Source: Desulfotalea sp. (lineage in GTDB: Bacteria; Desulfobacterota; Desulfobulbia; Desulfobulbales; Desulfocapsaceae). From it: a DNA stretch of 64,000 nt. The stretch's first letter is position 1, and each line of letters starts with the position of its first letter. The notes under the pieces were generated by a model. That model was given only the letters and a program-made list of their open reading frames with translations. It made no database searches and was not told the DNA's origin. Location: positions 81,888 through 145,887 of the forward strand of contig NVXR01000007.1 in the NCBI GenBank assembly GCA_002733995.1. The letters are read 5' to 3'. The translations under genes were made by a program, and so were the position numbers. Of the stretch, positions 54,870 to 63,704 are shown piece after piece.

Positions 54870-56948
54870 CTACATCCTCCAGTTTAAAGTGAGACCGATG
54901 GTGAGAGGTCCGCCGTCCTCTACTAAGGTTTGATTCATATTGTTTTGGACCTTTTTATTGGTGTATTTTTCATCCGCAAGGTTGCGGCACCATATTGACA
55001 TATCCCAAGGGCCGATCAGATAGCCGGCCTTGAGGTTGACCAGCGCGTATCCTTCTTGCTCTAGGGTGTTGGCCGCATCGAAGTATTGTTTGCCCGTCCA
55101 AAAAAAATCGGCCAGGGCATAGATGCCGTTCTCCCAGTGATAGATGGCTCCCGCATGGGCGGTGAGGTCCGGTGCCCAAGGTAGATGTTTACCGCTGTAA
55201 TCCACTGCCTCTCCGCTGGCCGTTCCTGTCCAATCGTCAACTTCGGTTCCAGCATATCCTATGCCTCCGTACAGCTCCAAATGAGGTAATGGCAGGGCCG
55301 TCAACTCCAGCTCTACACCTTTGGTGTGGGCGCTGGCTGCATTGGTGTAGCGCCATACACCGGGGCCGGCGCCGGGGACTTCTTCTCTTACCTGTTTGTC
55401 CTTTATGTCTGTATAGAACAACGCCAGATCTGCCCTCAAACAATTGTTGAATAATCTGGCCTTAATACCAGCTTCATAGTTTTTGGTAAATTCGGGGGCG
55501 TAGGCAAAGGCATTTTCCGTAGAGGCTGAATAATAGTCATATCCACCGGCAAGCCAGCCTGTGGAATAGGTGAGATATCCGTCCAACTGGTCGTTGAGAG
55601 CATAGGAGAGTGCGACCATGGGCAGCCACTCGGTTTCGGATAAATCACGATCGAAGTTGGTTGTGCCGCTCGCTTTACTATAACTTTGTTTCCCCGAAGA
55701 ACTGTAGTGATCGAGGCGCAGTCCTGTAGTCGCGTTGAGCTTTGGGGTGAGGGCCAGGGTGGACTGCCCGAAAAGAGCCACGCTGTCTGAGCTTGAGTTA
55801 GAGATGCGACGGTTGGCCATAGCAGGGTTGATGTGCTTTAATGTCCAGTCGTTGTCCAGTTCTTCCCGGCCTGCATAGAGCCCAAGCAACCAGTCCATGG
55901 AAAAAGTGGTTGCTCCGGTTAGCCTGAACTCCTGGCTCCAGCTGTCTTGATTGAGGTCAATATGTGAAAATCCTAGGGGCACAGGGGTACGGTCAAAATC
56001 CAGGGTCATCTCCCTGTCAAACCTCTGGTGAGCTGTGATGGAGGTGAGGTCCATGGCTGCAAAATCATAGATGATACGTAAGGTTTGGTTGAAACTGTTC
56101 TGCTCCGCTTGGTCTTTTTCATTGCTGTACGCTTTAAATCGTTTTGTCTTCCATGGGCCATCTTCATATCTCAGGTTGGAAATCCCTTTGTCTTGGTCAG
56201 TACCACTCAGGGACAGGCTGGTGTCTAGCTCCTTTATTGGGGTCCAGCGCAGGACTCCCCGCATCATGAGATGGCGATCATCGGCAATGTCGTCGGCACC
56301 GCTGATCTGGTTCTCCATATACCCCTTGGTATCAAGGCCGGTGGCAGTGATCCCCCAGAAAAGGCGATCTTCGAAAATGGGTCCGCTTGCGGCTACACCG
56401 GCGGACATAGTTTGATAGTTGCCTGTTTCGAAAAAGGCCTTCGCATTAGGTTCGTTAGTCGGTACCGGCAGGACTACGTTAATCACCCCAGCAGAACTGT
56501 TTTTACCGTAGAGGGTGGATTGGGGACCTTTTAGCACCTCAACCCGTTCCACGTTAAAAAGAAATCTCGACTGCATAAAGGACAGAGGATAGGGCACATC
56601 ATCGATATAGAGCCCCATGGGCGATACTAAGGCTGTATCAATGGTGGAAATTCCCCTGGCAACAAAGGCATCGCCAGACATAGCTTTTTTGAAGTAAAGG
56701 TTTGGGACCATCCTGGCTAGCTCACCGCTCGTTCGTATCTGGTGCTCCTCTAAAAAGATGCCGTCCTTTACGGTAATACTGGCAGGTATTTCCCGGGCAG
56801 CTGTGTCACGCTTGGCTGCCGTTACCGTTATGGTGTCGAGGTGAATGACGGTCTCTGGCGGTTCACTGGCAGAGACGGTCAGGGTTGGTGCCAGGAAACA
56901 GAGTCCTATTATGGTCATGGGTTTTAGGTATGGGCGTGGAGAAGCCAT
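54870..56948 (-). CDS. TonB-dependent outer-membrane receptor
   Basis: The 692-residue precursor has a signal peptide (about residues 1-26), a TonB box (DTITVTA, about 38-44), a plug with ERVEVLKGPQSTLYGKNSSA (about 130-150) and a long beta-barrel ending LTIGLTLNWRM. It imports a ligand such as a siderophore, metallophore or other large molecule using TonB energy. The GGAGT and AAGGAG region precedes the ATG. First gene of a five-gene coupled operon, divergent from an AraC-family gene. Confidence 0.93.
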   Translation of the reverse strand: MASPRPYLKPMTIIGLCFLAPTLTVSASEPPETVIHLDTITVTAAKRDTAAREIPASITVKDGIFLEEHQIRTSGELARMVPNLYFKKAMSGDAFVARGISTIDTALVSPMGLYIDDVPYPLSFMQSRFLFNVERVEVLKGPQSTLYGKNSSAGVINVVLPVPTNEPNAKAFFETGNYQTMSAGVAASGPIFEDRLFWGITATGLDTKGYMENQISGADDIADDRHLMMRGVLRWTPIKELDTSLSLSGTDQDKGISNLRYEDGPWKTKRFKAYSNEKDQAEQNSFNQTLRIIYDFAAMDLTSITAHQRFDREMTLDFDRTPVPLGFSHIDLNQDSWSQEFRLTGATTFSMDWLLGLYAGREELDNDWTLKHINPAMANRRISNSSSDSVALFGQSTLALTPKLNATTGLRLDHYSSSGKQSYSKASGTTNFDRDLSETEWLPMVALSYALNDQLDGYLTYSTGWLAGGYDYYSASTENAFAYAPEFTKNYEAGIKARLFNNCLRADLALFYTDIKDKQVREEVPGAGPGVWRYTNAASAHTKGVELELTALPLPHLELYGGIGYAGTEVDDWTGTASGEAVDYSGKHLPWAPDLTAHAGAIYHWENGIYALADFFWTGKQYFDAANTLEQEGYALVNLKAGYLIGPWDMSIWCRNLADEKYTNKKVQNNMNQTLVEDGGPLTIGLTLNWRM

Positions 56949-57047
56949 TGGGGGTGAACTCCTTGTGGATGGTTTCTTTGTTGATGTTATGTTAGTGGTC
57001 GAGTAAAAAAGTAAGTTACAGCTAACAGGGCAGGTCGTACTACCACA

Positions 57048-57079
57048 TGCAGAACAGTGAAGAGCATCTGCGGAACAGT
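57048..57079. promoter_or_regulatory. Direct repeat between TonB receptor and AraC genes, likely activator site
   Basis: TGCAGAACAGT (57048-57058) and TGCGGAACAGT (57069-57079) are repeated 21 bp apart, two helical turns, as expected for an AraC-family dimer binding site. The repeat lies between the divergent araC-type and TonB receptor genes, about 68 and 100 nt from their start codons. Confidence 0.65.
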
Positions 57080-57146
57080 TTGTTGGTTGGGAAACACATG
57101 ACGTATTGCTAAGTAACTATATGTGCAATGTTTTGAGGGACATAAT

Positions 57147-58187
57147 ATGCATACTCAGGTACTGATAAAAAATAGCAGGGGTGAATATGTAAGCTTTGGG
57201 ACCTCGGTTCCCGGGAAAGGACTTAACGAATCCTTTGGCCTTATCCGCCCCCTGCCACCGAAGAAAGGTAGAGGCTATTTTACTACCTTGTTGCTTCGGC
57301 CCGGCTTGGAAATGGGTATCAGTTGCTGTCGTTTTGATCAAGACTATATGGCGAGGGTTAGTTTGGATCGCCCCATGGTCTGCCTTGGCTTTTGCCTGGT
57401 AGGTCGAACCATATCCAAAAGTTGTTGCCATCCGGAACCGGTGGTTATGGCCCCGGGTCGTTCCTATATTCACTTCTTTAAAGATCCGCTTTTAGATCGT
57501 ATAACCTGTGGGAAACAAGAGCTTAATGCTCTTGTAATCCGTGTTGCACCAGATTTTATAGAAGAGTTGCTTTATCCGAATACGGAACCTTCTATGGGTG
57601 GGGCGGATGAAATACAAGGGGCCCTGGAGGCGGGGTATTTATTTGCCGATCATATCATGACTCCCCAGATGAAGAGTGTATTGTTTCAGATCTTCAACTG
57701 CCATCATCAGGATAGGATAGGTAAAATTTATCTAGAGAGTAAAGCACTGGAGCTCATCGCCTTGAAGTTGGAACAGATGATCAGGCCAGACGGAGTGCCA
57801 GATAGAAATAAACCCATGAACTCGGCTGATCTGGATAGGGTTATCCGGGCTCGTGATCTCCTCCTCCGTGAACTTGAGTCTCCACCGTCTCTCTCTGATT
57901 TGGCACAAGAGGTTGGTATGAGCCACCCTCGGCTGAACCGTGGTTTTCGGCGTGTCTTTGGCTGCACTGTTTTTGAATATTTACGCAGGGAACGGCTTGC
58001 CCATGCCAGGATGCTGATCGAAGAAAAGACTGGTGACCTGACCCGGATCGCCTTTGAATCAGGTTTTTGCAGTTCAAGTCATTTTGCGAAATCATTTGCC
58101 AAAGAATACGGCATACTTCCATCTGAATACCAGCACTCTCTGGCTAAAAGTACAATCCATTTTATGCATATACGAGATCGGAAATAG
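57147..58187 (+). CDS. AraC-family transcriptional regulator (PchR-like)
   Basis: The 346-residue protein ends in two helix-turn-helix motifs: SLSDLAQEVGMSHPRLNRGF and LTRIAFESGFCSSSHFAKSF. The N-terminal 230 residues resemble PchR-type ligand domains of siderophore-uptake regulators. It should activate the divergent TonB receptor operon when the ligand is present. The ATG at 57147 follows GAGGGA; an upstream start at 57123 is less likely. Confidence 0.9.
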   Translation: MHTQVLIKNSRGEYVSFGTSVPGKGLNESFGLIRPLPPKKGRGYFTTLLLRPGLEMGISCCRFDQDYMARVSLDRPMVCLGFCLVGRTISKSCCHPEPVVMAPGRSYIHFFKDPLLDRITCGKQELNALVIRVAPDFIEELLYPNTEPSMGGADEIQGALEAGYLFADHIMTPQMKSVLFQIFNCHHQDRIGKIYLESKALELIALKLEQMIRPDGVPDRNKPMNSADLDRVIRARDLLLRELESPPSLSDLAQEVGMSHPRLNRGFRRVFGCTVFEYLRRERLAHARMLIEEKTGDLTRIAFESGFCSSSHFAKSFAKEYGILPSEYQHSLAKSTIHFMHIRDRK

Positions 58188-58303
58188 TCTCGCTGGCTTG
58201 TTTACAGAGGCACGTTGGCGATTTTAAAACCGGGAACTGTTCGCAATAGAGCCTCACTCTCCACAGGTTGTCTGCGTCTTGTACTGCTAAACACGTTGAC
58301 AAC

Positions 58304-58318
58304 GTATGGTGTCCATAC
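58304..58318. promoter_or_regulatory. Operator 1: GTATGG-N3-CCATAC in the marR promoter
   Basis: GTATGGTGTCCATAC is a perfect 6-bp inverted repeat with a 3-nt spacer. It starts 2 nt after the TTGACA -35 box (58296-58301) and fills the promoter spacer of the marR gene, so a bound repressor would block RNA polymerase. The same sequence recurs, inverted, at 58792-58806. Confidence 0.85.
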
Positions 58319-58331
58319 TAATGTGGTTTTC

Positions 58332-58766
58332 ATGAACTCTATTGTAGAAAAATATATGCTGCTCGTTGAGAAGATTTCCACCACCACCAAATCCTATAAA
58401 TCATTTGGTACCAATGTTAATATTTATCGGAGTGAAATTCACATTATTCAGTTGATAGGCGATCGAAGGGGATTACATATCTCTGAAATATCGAGATTAA
58501 TAGGAGTGACGAAGGGAACTGTTTCTCAAATAATCAAGAGACTTGAGGGTAAAGGCTTGGTGCAGAAACATGTAGATATCGACAATAATACACGACAATT
58601 GGCCAGCCTAACAGAAAAGGGGACGGTCGCCTATGTGGCTCATGTCGACTATCATCAGCATAAGCATAAAGAAATGGAGACATTTCTACATACTTTAAAC
58701 GATGAAAATCGAGAAGCATTGGAAGAATTTCTTAATAAGGCTGCTGAAATGATCGAAGATCATTAA
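58332..58766 (+). CDS. MarR-family repressor of the downstream MFS transporter
   Basis: The 144-residue winged-helix protein has HISEISRLIGVTKGTVSQII as the recognition region and GLVQKHVDIDNNTRQLASLT as the wing. The start at 58332 (MNSIVEKY) lies just after the promoter, with little leader; ATG 58356 is an alternative. It most likely binds both GTATGG-N3-CCATAC sites, controlling itself and the MFS gene 63 nt downstream. Confidence 0.9.
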   Translation: MNSIVEKYMLLVEKISTTTKSYKSFGTNVNIYRSEIHIIQLIGDRRGLHISEISRLIGVTKGTVSQIIKRLEGKGLVQKHVDIDNNTRQLASLTEKGTVAYVAHVDYHQHKHKEMETFLHTLNDENREALEEFLNKAAEMIEDH

Positions 58767-58785
58767 GGGGTACTATTTATTTGCC

Positions 58786-58812
58786 CTAGATGTATGGACA
58801 CCATACGTCTAG
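58786..58812. promoter_or_regulatory. Operator 2: extended palindrome upstream of the MFS gene
   Basis: CTAGA-T-GTATGG-ACA-CCATAC-G-TCTAG is a 27-bp near-perfect palindrome (one mismatched pair) containing the same 15-bp core as operator 1. It lies immediately before the ribosome site (58818-58824) of the MFS gene. Confidence 0.85.
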
Positions 58813-58829
58813 GGGCTGAGGAGGAAGAA

Positions 58830-60038
58830 GTGAAACAAGAAACCATACTCGTCTGGATTGCAGCATTGGTTCAATTTGTGAATATCGTTGATTTCATGAT
58901 GGTGATGCCCCTGGGACCGGATATAACGAAAAGTCTTCCAATAACTAATGACGATATTGGCATAATTTGTGGTTGTTATACCTTGGCTGTTGGAGTCTCT
59001 GGTATTGTTTTTGCAAAATTTATAGATAGATTTGATCGGAAATTGATAGCGGTTATCTCTGTGTTAGGTCTCTCTGTTGCAACACTTAGTGCTACCTTTA
59101 GCTGGGATTTATATTCATTAATTTTTGCAAGGGTTTTAGCGGGAGTGTTTGGAGGAGTAGCCACTGCAATTTCTCTGACAATTGTTTGCGATGCTGTACC
59201 GGCAGAAAGACGTGGCAAAGCAATGGCTATTGTCATGGGTTCTTTTTCTGTTTCATCCATCGCAGCAATCCCTTTTGGCTTGGAATTAGCGGCGCGGGGA
59301 TCGTGGAAAACACCTTTCTATGCTATTTCAATCCTAGGCTTTATCGTTTTGCTGTTTATTCTTCGATTCACTCCTTCCATGAAGGAACACTTGCTAGCCC
59401 CGCGACCGGCATCTTCTCTGCTCAGACTGTTATTTAACCGAACGTATATCTGGGCTTTTTTTATGATGATGACAGCTATGGTTTCGTCATATGCCATCAT
59501 CCCTAATATTTCAGCATACTTTCAGCTTAATCTTGGTTATCCGAGATCATCCCTTGGCTTCTTATATTTCGTCGGAGGGGTTATCAGTTTGATTTTAATT
59601 CAGATTGGGGGGCGGGCGTCGGACAAGATCGGTTCGTTACCAACCAATATTATAGGAACAATCGTATTAGTAATATTCCTTTATGATGGATTTATGCATC
59701 CTGCACAGTCACCCCTCTTACTTGTTTTTGTCATGTTCATGGGGATGGTCTGTTTACGAAATGTATCAGCAACAACAGAAGCTTCAAAGCTTCCGAAGCC
59801 CTATGAAAGGGCCGCCTTTATGTCTCTGTTTTCTTCCTTACAGCATATTGGCAATGGGATAGGAGCGCTGTTAGCCTCAGCAATTTTGGCTACAGGTACA
59901 GGCGGTGAGTTGATAAACATGAAATGGGTAGGCCTTCTCTCAATTATTATGGCTTGTTGCCAACCTGTTTCTTTATTCATAATACAACGATTAAAGCGAA
60001 AGACTGAGGCGGAAGAGAGGCCGCTGGTCCGTTTGTAA
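58830..60038 (+). CDS. MFS transporter
   Basis: The 402-residue protein has about 12 helices, motif A as AKFIDRFDRKLIAV, and DFMMVMPLGPDI in helix 1, typical of drug/sugar efflux MFS proteins. The start is GTG 58830, because GAGGAGG ends 5 nt before it; the ATG at 58794 lies inside operator 2. The substrate is unknown but should relate to the inducer of the adjacent MarR. Confidence 0.88.
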   Translation: MKQETILVWIAALVQFVNIVDFMMVMPLGPDITKSLPITNDDIGIICGCYTLAVGVSGIVFAKFIDRFDRKLIAVISVLGLSVATLSATFSWDLYSLIFARVLAGVFGGVATAISLTIVCDAVPAERRGKAMAIVMGSFSVSSIAAIPFGLELAARGSWKTPFYAISILGFIVLLFILRFTPSMKEHLLAPRPASSLLRLLFNRTYIWAFFMMMTAMVSSYAIIPNISAYFQLNLGYPRSSLGFLYFVGGVISLILIQIGGRASDKIGSLPTNIIGTIVLVIFLYDGFMHPAQSPLLLVFVMFMGMVCLRNVSATTEASKLPKPYERAAFMSLFSSLQHIGNGIGALLASAILATGTGGELINMKWVGLLSIIMACCQPVSLFIIQRLKRKTEAEERPLVRL

Positions 60039-60218
60039 TCTTTGTGAATAGAATATTCCGGTGACCTATACCTATCGTTCGCCTGCCAATACTTGGAATC
60101 GGTTGGTGTAACCGGTACTCTTATGAAAACTGCACCCATAACTATAGCTAAATAAAAAAATTGAGACATTGAATTATGTGAGGGCCCACCAATCCAAATA
60201 TAAAGAGGAGATACTTTT

Positions 60219-61265
60219 ATGCAAGCCGTTATTAAAGAGATAGAAAGCGTTAAAATTATAACGCTTCAGGATAACTATATCGATATATTAACCATGGATA
60301 ACAATGACATTATCCAAAGACCCCTTCTCGTCAAAGATGTTCCAGGAAGAGGAATGGAGCTCTCCTCCAGTCCCATTGCTGAGCATGGATTTAGCTCATT
60401 TATTGAAGTCACGGTTGAGGGTGTTACCAAAAGCATGCTCTTTGATTTTGGCTATTCGAGTCAGGGAGCAGCCTGTAATGCAGATCTCCTCTCCATCGAT
60501 CTGACAACGGTAAAAGCCCTCGCCCTTTCCCATGGACATCTGGACCATGTCGGAGGAATGAAAGAACTTGTAAAACGCATGAAAAATGATGGTCTTGAAC
60601 TTGTCGTGCACCCCGAGGCCTTCAAGGACAAACGTTATATAAAGATGCCAACGGGAGCGAAAATGTTTTTCCCTCCTTTTACTAGGGCGGATGTACTTGA
60701 GGCAAATCTCACCATTAAAGAGGCGGCCGCTCCCCTTGCAATGCTTGGGGGAAGTGTCCTTTTTCTTGGTGGAATTCCTAGGGTAAGTAGTTTTGAAGAG
60801 GGGCTAAAAAATGCGTATTATGAACAGGATGGCATTGAACATGCCGACATCATAGAAGATGATTCAGCGCTTGTTTTTAATATTCAGGGGAAAGGGCTTG
60901 TTATTCTTTCTGGCTGTGCCCATTCGGGAATCATCAACACGGTCAATTATGCAAAAGAGGTGACAGGTATTGAAGAGATCTTTGTGGTGATGGGTGGTTT
61001 TCATTTGACGGGTGCTGATTTTTCAACAAAAATCGCTCCGACAATTGAGGCGCTGAAAGGTTTTAATCCCAAATTCGTAGTGCCCACCCATTGTACAGGC
61101 AGGCTAGCTATTATGGCCATCGAGGAAAATATGCCCGAACAGTTTTTAATGAACATGTCTGGAACAAGCCTGTTCTTCAAGGGGGAACCCCAAAAAAGCC
61201 CCCCAGTCGCTACTTCGAGTTTTGTTGCGGGAGATGCCACAATTGATAAAATGGCGAAAGCTTAG
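60219..61265 (+). CDS. Metallo-beta-lactamase-fold hydrolase (COG1237-like)
   Basis: The 348-residue protein has the metal motif LSHGHLDHVGG, ILSGCAHSGIINT, GGFHL and the C-terminal PTHCTGRLAI, as in the COG1237 group that includes dihydropterin-ribofuranosyl-aminobenzene phosphate synthase-like enzymes. The reaction here is not known. AAAGAGGAG precedes the ATG. It follows the MFS gene by 180 nt without a clear terminator, so it may belong to the MarR-controlled unit and act on the same compound. Confidence 0.87.
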   Translation: MQAVIKEIESVKIITLQDNYIDILTMDNNDIIQRPLLVKDVPGRGMELSSSPIAEHGFSSFIEVTVEGVTKSMLFDFGYSSQGAACNADLLSIDLTTVKALALSHGHLDHVGGMKELVKRMKNDGLELVVHPEAFKDKRYIKMPTGAKMFFPPFTRADVLEANLTIKEAAAPLAMLGGSVLFLGGIPRVSSFEEGLKNAYYEQDGIEHADIIEDDSALVFNIQGKGLVILSGCAHSGIINTVNYAKEVTGIEEIFVVMGGFHLTGADFSTKIAPTIEALKGFNPKFVVPTHCTGRLAIMAIEENMPEQFLMNMSGTSLFFKGEPQKSPPVATSSFVAGDATIDKMAKA

Positions 61266-61326
61266 TCAGGAAAAAAGCGGGTAAATTATCTTTTGCTCGG
61301 ATAGTTAGCCGTTGAGCAATAAAAAA

Positions 61327-61361
61327 AACCGCAAATCGGAATGAAAAAAGCCGATTTGCGG
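61327..61361 (-). terminator. Terminator of clpA
   Basis: A perfect 12-bp stem (61350-61361 with 61327-61338, CCGCAAATCGG core) is followed on the minus strand by at least seven U residues (A-run 61321-61327). It lies 28 nt past the clpA stop. Confidence 0.92.
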
Positions 61362-61389
61362 TAGATGGAATGGTTGTATTTATGAAGGT

Positions 61390-63663
61390 TTACTTCGTGT
61401 AACAATATACTAATTTGTCGTTTTTTCTGTCCACCTGAACTTCGCCACCTTTGGCCAGTTGGCCAAAGAGGATCTCTTCAGTAAGGGTGTCGCCTATCTC
61501 TTTCATTATAAGTCTGCGCAGAGGCCTGGCTCCATAATTGGGGTCGTAGCCTTCTTTGGCGAGATACTTCCTGGCGCTACTGGTCAGCTTGATGGTAACT
61601 CGTTTTTCTGCAAGTTGTGTCTCGAGTTCTTTTATAAGCTTATCCACCACTTTTTCTGTGGCTTCCTGATCAAGGGCCGAAAAGGAGACAATTGCATCAA
61701 GGCGATTTCTAAACTCAGGGGCAAAAAGTTTATCAATGGCAGTTTTGTCTTTGCCCTTGTTATCACTGACAAAGCCAATGCTTTTGTTCGTCATCTCTCT
61801 GGCCCCAGCATTCGTGGTCATTATGATGATCACGTTTCTGAAGTCTGCCTTGCGCCCTGAGTTGTCCGTTAGGGTTGAATGATCCATTACTTGGAGGAGA
61901 ATTGAAAAGATGTCTGGGTGGGCTTTTTCAATCTCGTCTAAAAGCAGTACAGAATAAGGATGTTTTTTAATGGCTTCGGTGAGCAGACCGCCTTGTTCAA
62001 AACCGACATAGCCCGGAGGAGAACCTATGAGGCGGGCAACAGCATGCTTTTCCATGTACTCACTCATATCAAATCTTTCAAAATGAATGCCTAGTACAGA
62101 GGCAAGCTGCTTGGCAACCTCAGTTTTACCTACGCCCGTTGGCCCGGCAAAGATAAAGCTACCGGTGGGTGAGTCGGGATTTCCAAGACCTGCTCTTGAA
62201 CGTTTTACTGCTGTTGTAAGGGCGGCGATAGCTTCATTCTGGCCAAAGACCACTTCTTGGAGATTATTTTCAAGTTCCCTTAGTTGGTTGACTTCAGAGG
62301 TGCTGCTGCTTTTTGCCGGTATTCTTGCTATTCGTGAGATGACTTTTTCGATATCCCCGATTTTAACCATAGAACCCTGTCGCCCTTCAAGGCGGAAGAG
62401 TGAGCCAACCTCGTCCATTATGTCGATGGCTTTATCCGGCAGGAACTTCTCGTTAATGTATTTGTCCGACAACTCCGCCATGGCCTTAATAGAGTTTTGG
62501 GAGTAGCGGACATTGTGATGCTCTTCGTACTTGGACTGTAAACCTTTGAGGATGAGTTTGGTATCATCCACCGTCGGCTCTTCAATGTCGATTTTTTGAA
62601 ACCTTCTCGACAGGGCGCGATCTTTCTCAATCTGGTTCTTATATTCGCTATAGGTCGTTGACCCCATGCAGCGAAGTACACCGGCCTGGAGAGCAGGCTT
62701 TAAAAGATTTGACGCATCCATTGAGCCACCACTCGTCGCACCTGCGCCGACTATGGTGTGCATCTCATCGATAAAGAGAATCGCGTTGTCTTTTTTCTCG
62801 ATGGCGGAAACAACCGCCTTAAGGCGTTTTTCAAAGTCACCACGATATTTTGTGCCAGCAACCAAGGTTCCCATGTCGAGGAGATGAATATCTATGTCTT
62901 TGAGGAGATCCGGAACTATTGGTTTCTCACCTTTCTTGCGTGCAAGCTTATCCTCGTGGATTCTAAGAGCCAGACCTTCCGCCATTGCTGTTTTTCCAAC
63001 GCCGGGTTCACCGACAAGAAGAGGATTGTTCTTCTTGCGCCTGCAGAGCACTTGCATGATACGCTCAAGCTCCATGTGGCGACCAATGAGCGGGTCTAAC
63101 TTTCCTTTGGCAGCCTGGAGCGTCAGATTGATAGTAAATTCATCAAGTGCCTTAGCATCCTTGGTATTACCTTGGTGCGGATTAGGGTTGGGGTTTTCAG
63201 GTGGCGAGTTAAATGGTTCTTTTTGCAACCCTTCTGCCGGAAGTTCGTGGGAGATGAAATTGACAACACCAATCTTGCCAATACCAATGGCGGTGAGAAA
63301 ATAGACGGCATGGGATTCGTCTTCTGCAAAAATCGCGACGAGTACATCCCCACTATCTACCTGCTGTTTCCCACAACTTTGCACATGGGCAACTGCTCTT
63401 TGCAGTACCCTGTTAAAGGCAATCGTCTGGGCAGGCTCTCCTACACCTGTTGAGGAAAGCTTGGGGATTTCACGGACAAAGAACTTCTCAAGTTGTTCCT
63501 TGAGAGTGTCAGTGGAACCACCACACTCCTCAATAATAAAATTCGTGAGATCGTCATGAAGAAGGCCGTAGAGCATGTGCTCTACTGTGACGTACTCGTG
63601 GTTATGGCTCTTAGCTTCTCTTATCGCCAGTATCAGTGATTTTTCAAGTGATTTACTCAGCAT
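61390..63663 (-). CDS. clpA: ATP-dependent Clp protease ATP-binding subunit ClpA
   Basis: The 757-residue AAA+ unfoldase has a Clp N-domain (about 1-140) and two AAA+ modules: Walker A1 GEPGVGKTAMAEGLA (about residues 222-236) and Walker A2 GPTGVGKTEVAKQLA (about 505). It unfolds substrates selected by ClpS for ClpP. A short polar linker (residues 152-168) follows the N-domain. It lies 41 nt after clpS in the same operon. Confidence 0.96.
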   Translation of the reverse strand: MLSKSLEKSLILAIREAKSHNHEYVTVEHMLYGLLHDDLTNFIIEECGGSTDTLKEQLEKFFVREIPKLSSTGVGEPAQTIAFNRVLQRAVAHVQSCGKQQVDSGDVLVAIFAEDESHAVYFLTAIGIGKIGVVNFISHELPAEGLQKEPFNSPPENPNPNPHQGNTKDAKALDEFTINLTLQAAKGKLDPLIGRHMELERIMQVLCRRKKNNPLLVGEPGVGKTAMAEGLALRIHEDKLARKKGEKPIVPDLLKDIDIHLLDMGTLVAGTKYRGDFEKRLKAVVSAIEKKDNAILFIDEMHTIVGAGATSGGSMDASNLLKPALQAGVLRCMGSTTYSEYKNQIEKDRALSRRFQKIDIEEPTVDDTKLILKGLQSKYEEHHNVRYSQNSIKAMAELSDKYINEKFLPDKAIDIMDEVGSLFRLEGRQGSMVKIGDIEKVISRIARIPAKSSSTSEVNQLRELENNLQEVVFGQNEAIAALTTAVKRSRAGLGNPDSPTGSFIFAGPTGVGKTEVAKQLASVLGIHFERFDMSEYMEKHAVARLIGSPPGYVGFEQGGLLTEAIKKHPYSVLLLDEIEKAHPDIFSILLQVMDHSTLTDNSGRKADFRNVIIIMTTNAGAREMTNKSIGFVSDNKGKDKTAIDKLFAPEFRNRLDAIVSFSALDQEATEKVVDKLIKELETQLAEKRVTIKLTSSARKYLAKEGYDPNYGARPLRRLIMKEIGDTLTEEILFGQLAKGGEVQVDRKNDKLVYCYTK

Positions 63664-63704
63664 ATTCTCAGCGTATATGTGCGTGAAAGCAAGGCTCTCA
63701 CCTG

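Noticed and set aside
58794..58829. ATG start for the MFS gene at 58794
   Set aside because: The ATG is inside the MarR operator and lacks a ribosome site; GTG 58830 has GAGGAGG 5 nt upstream.
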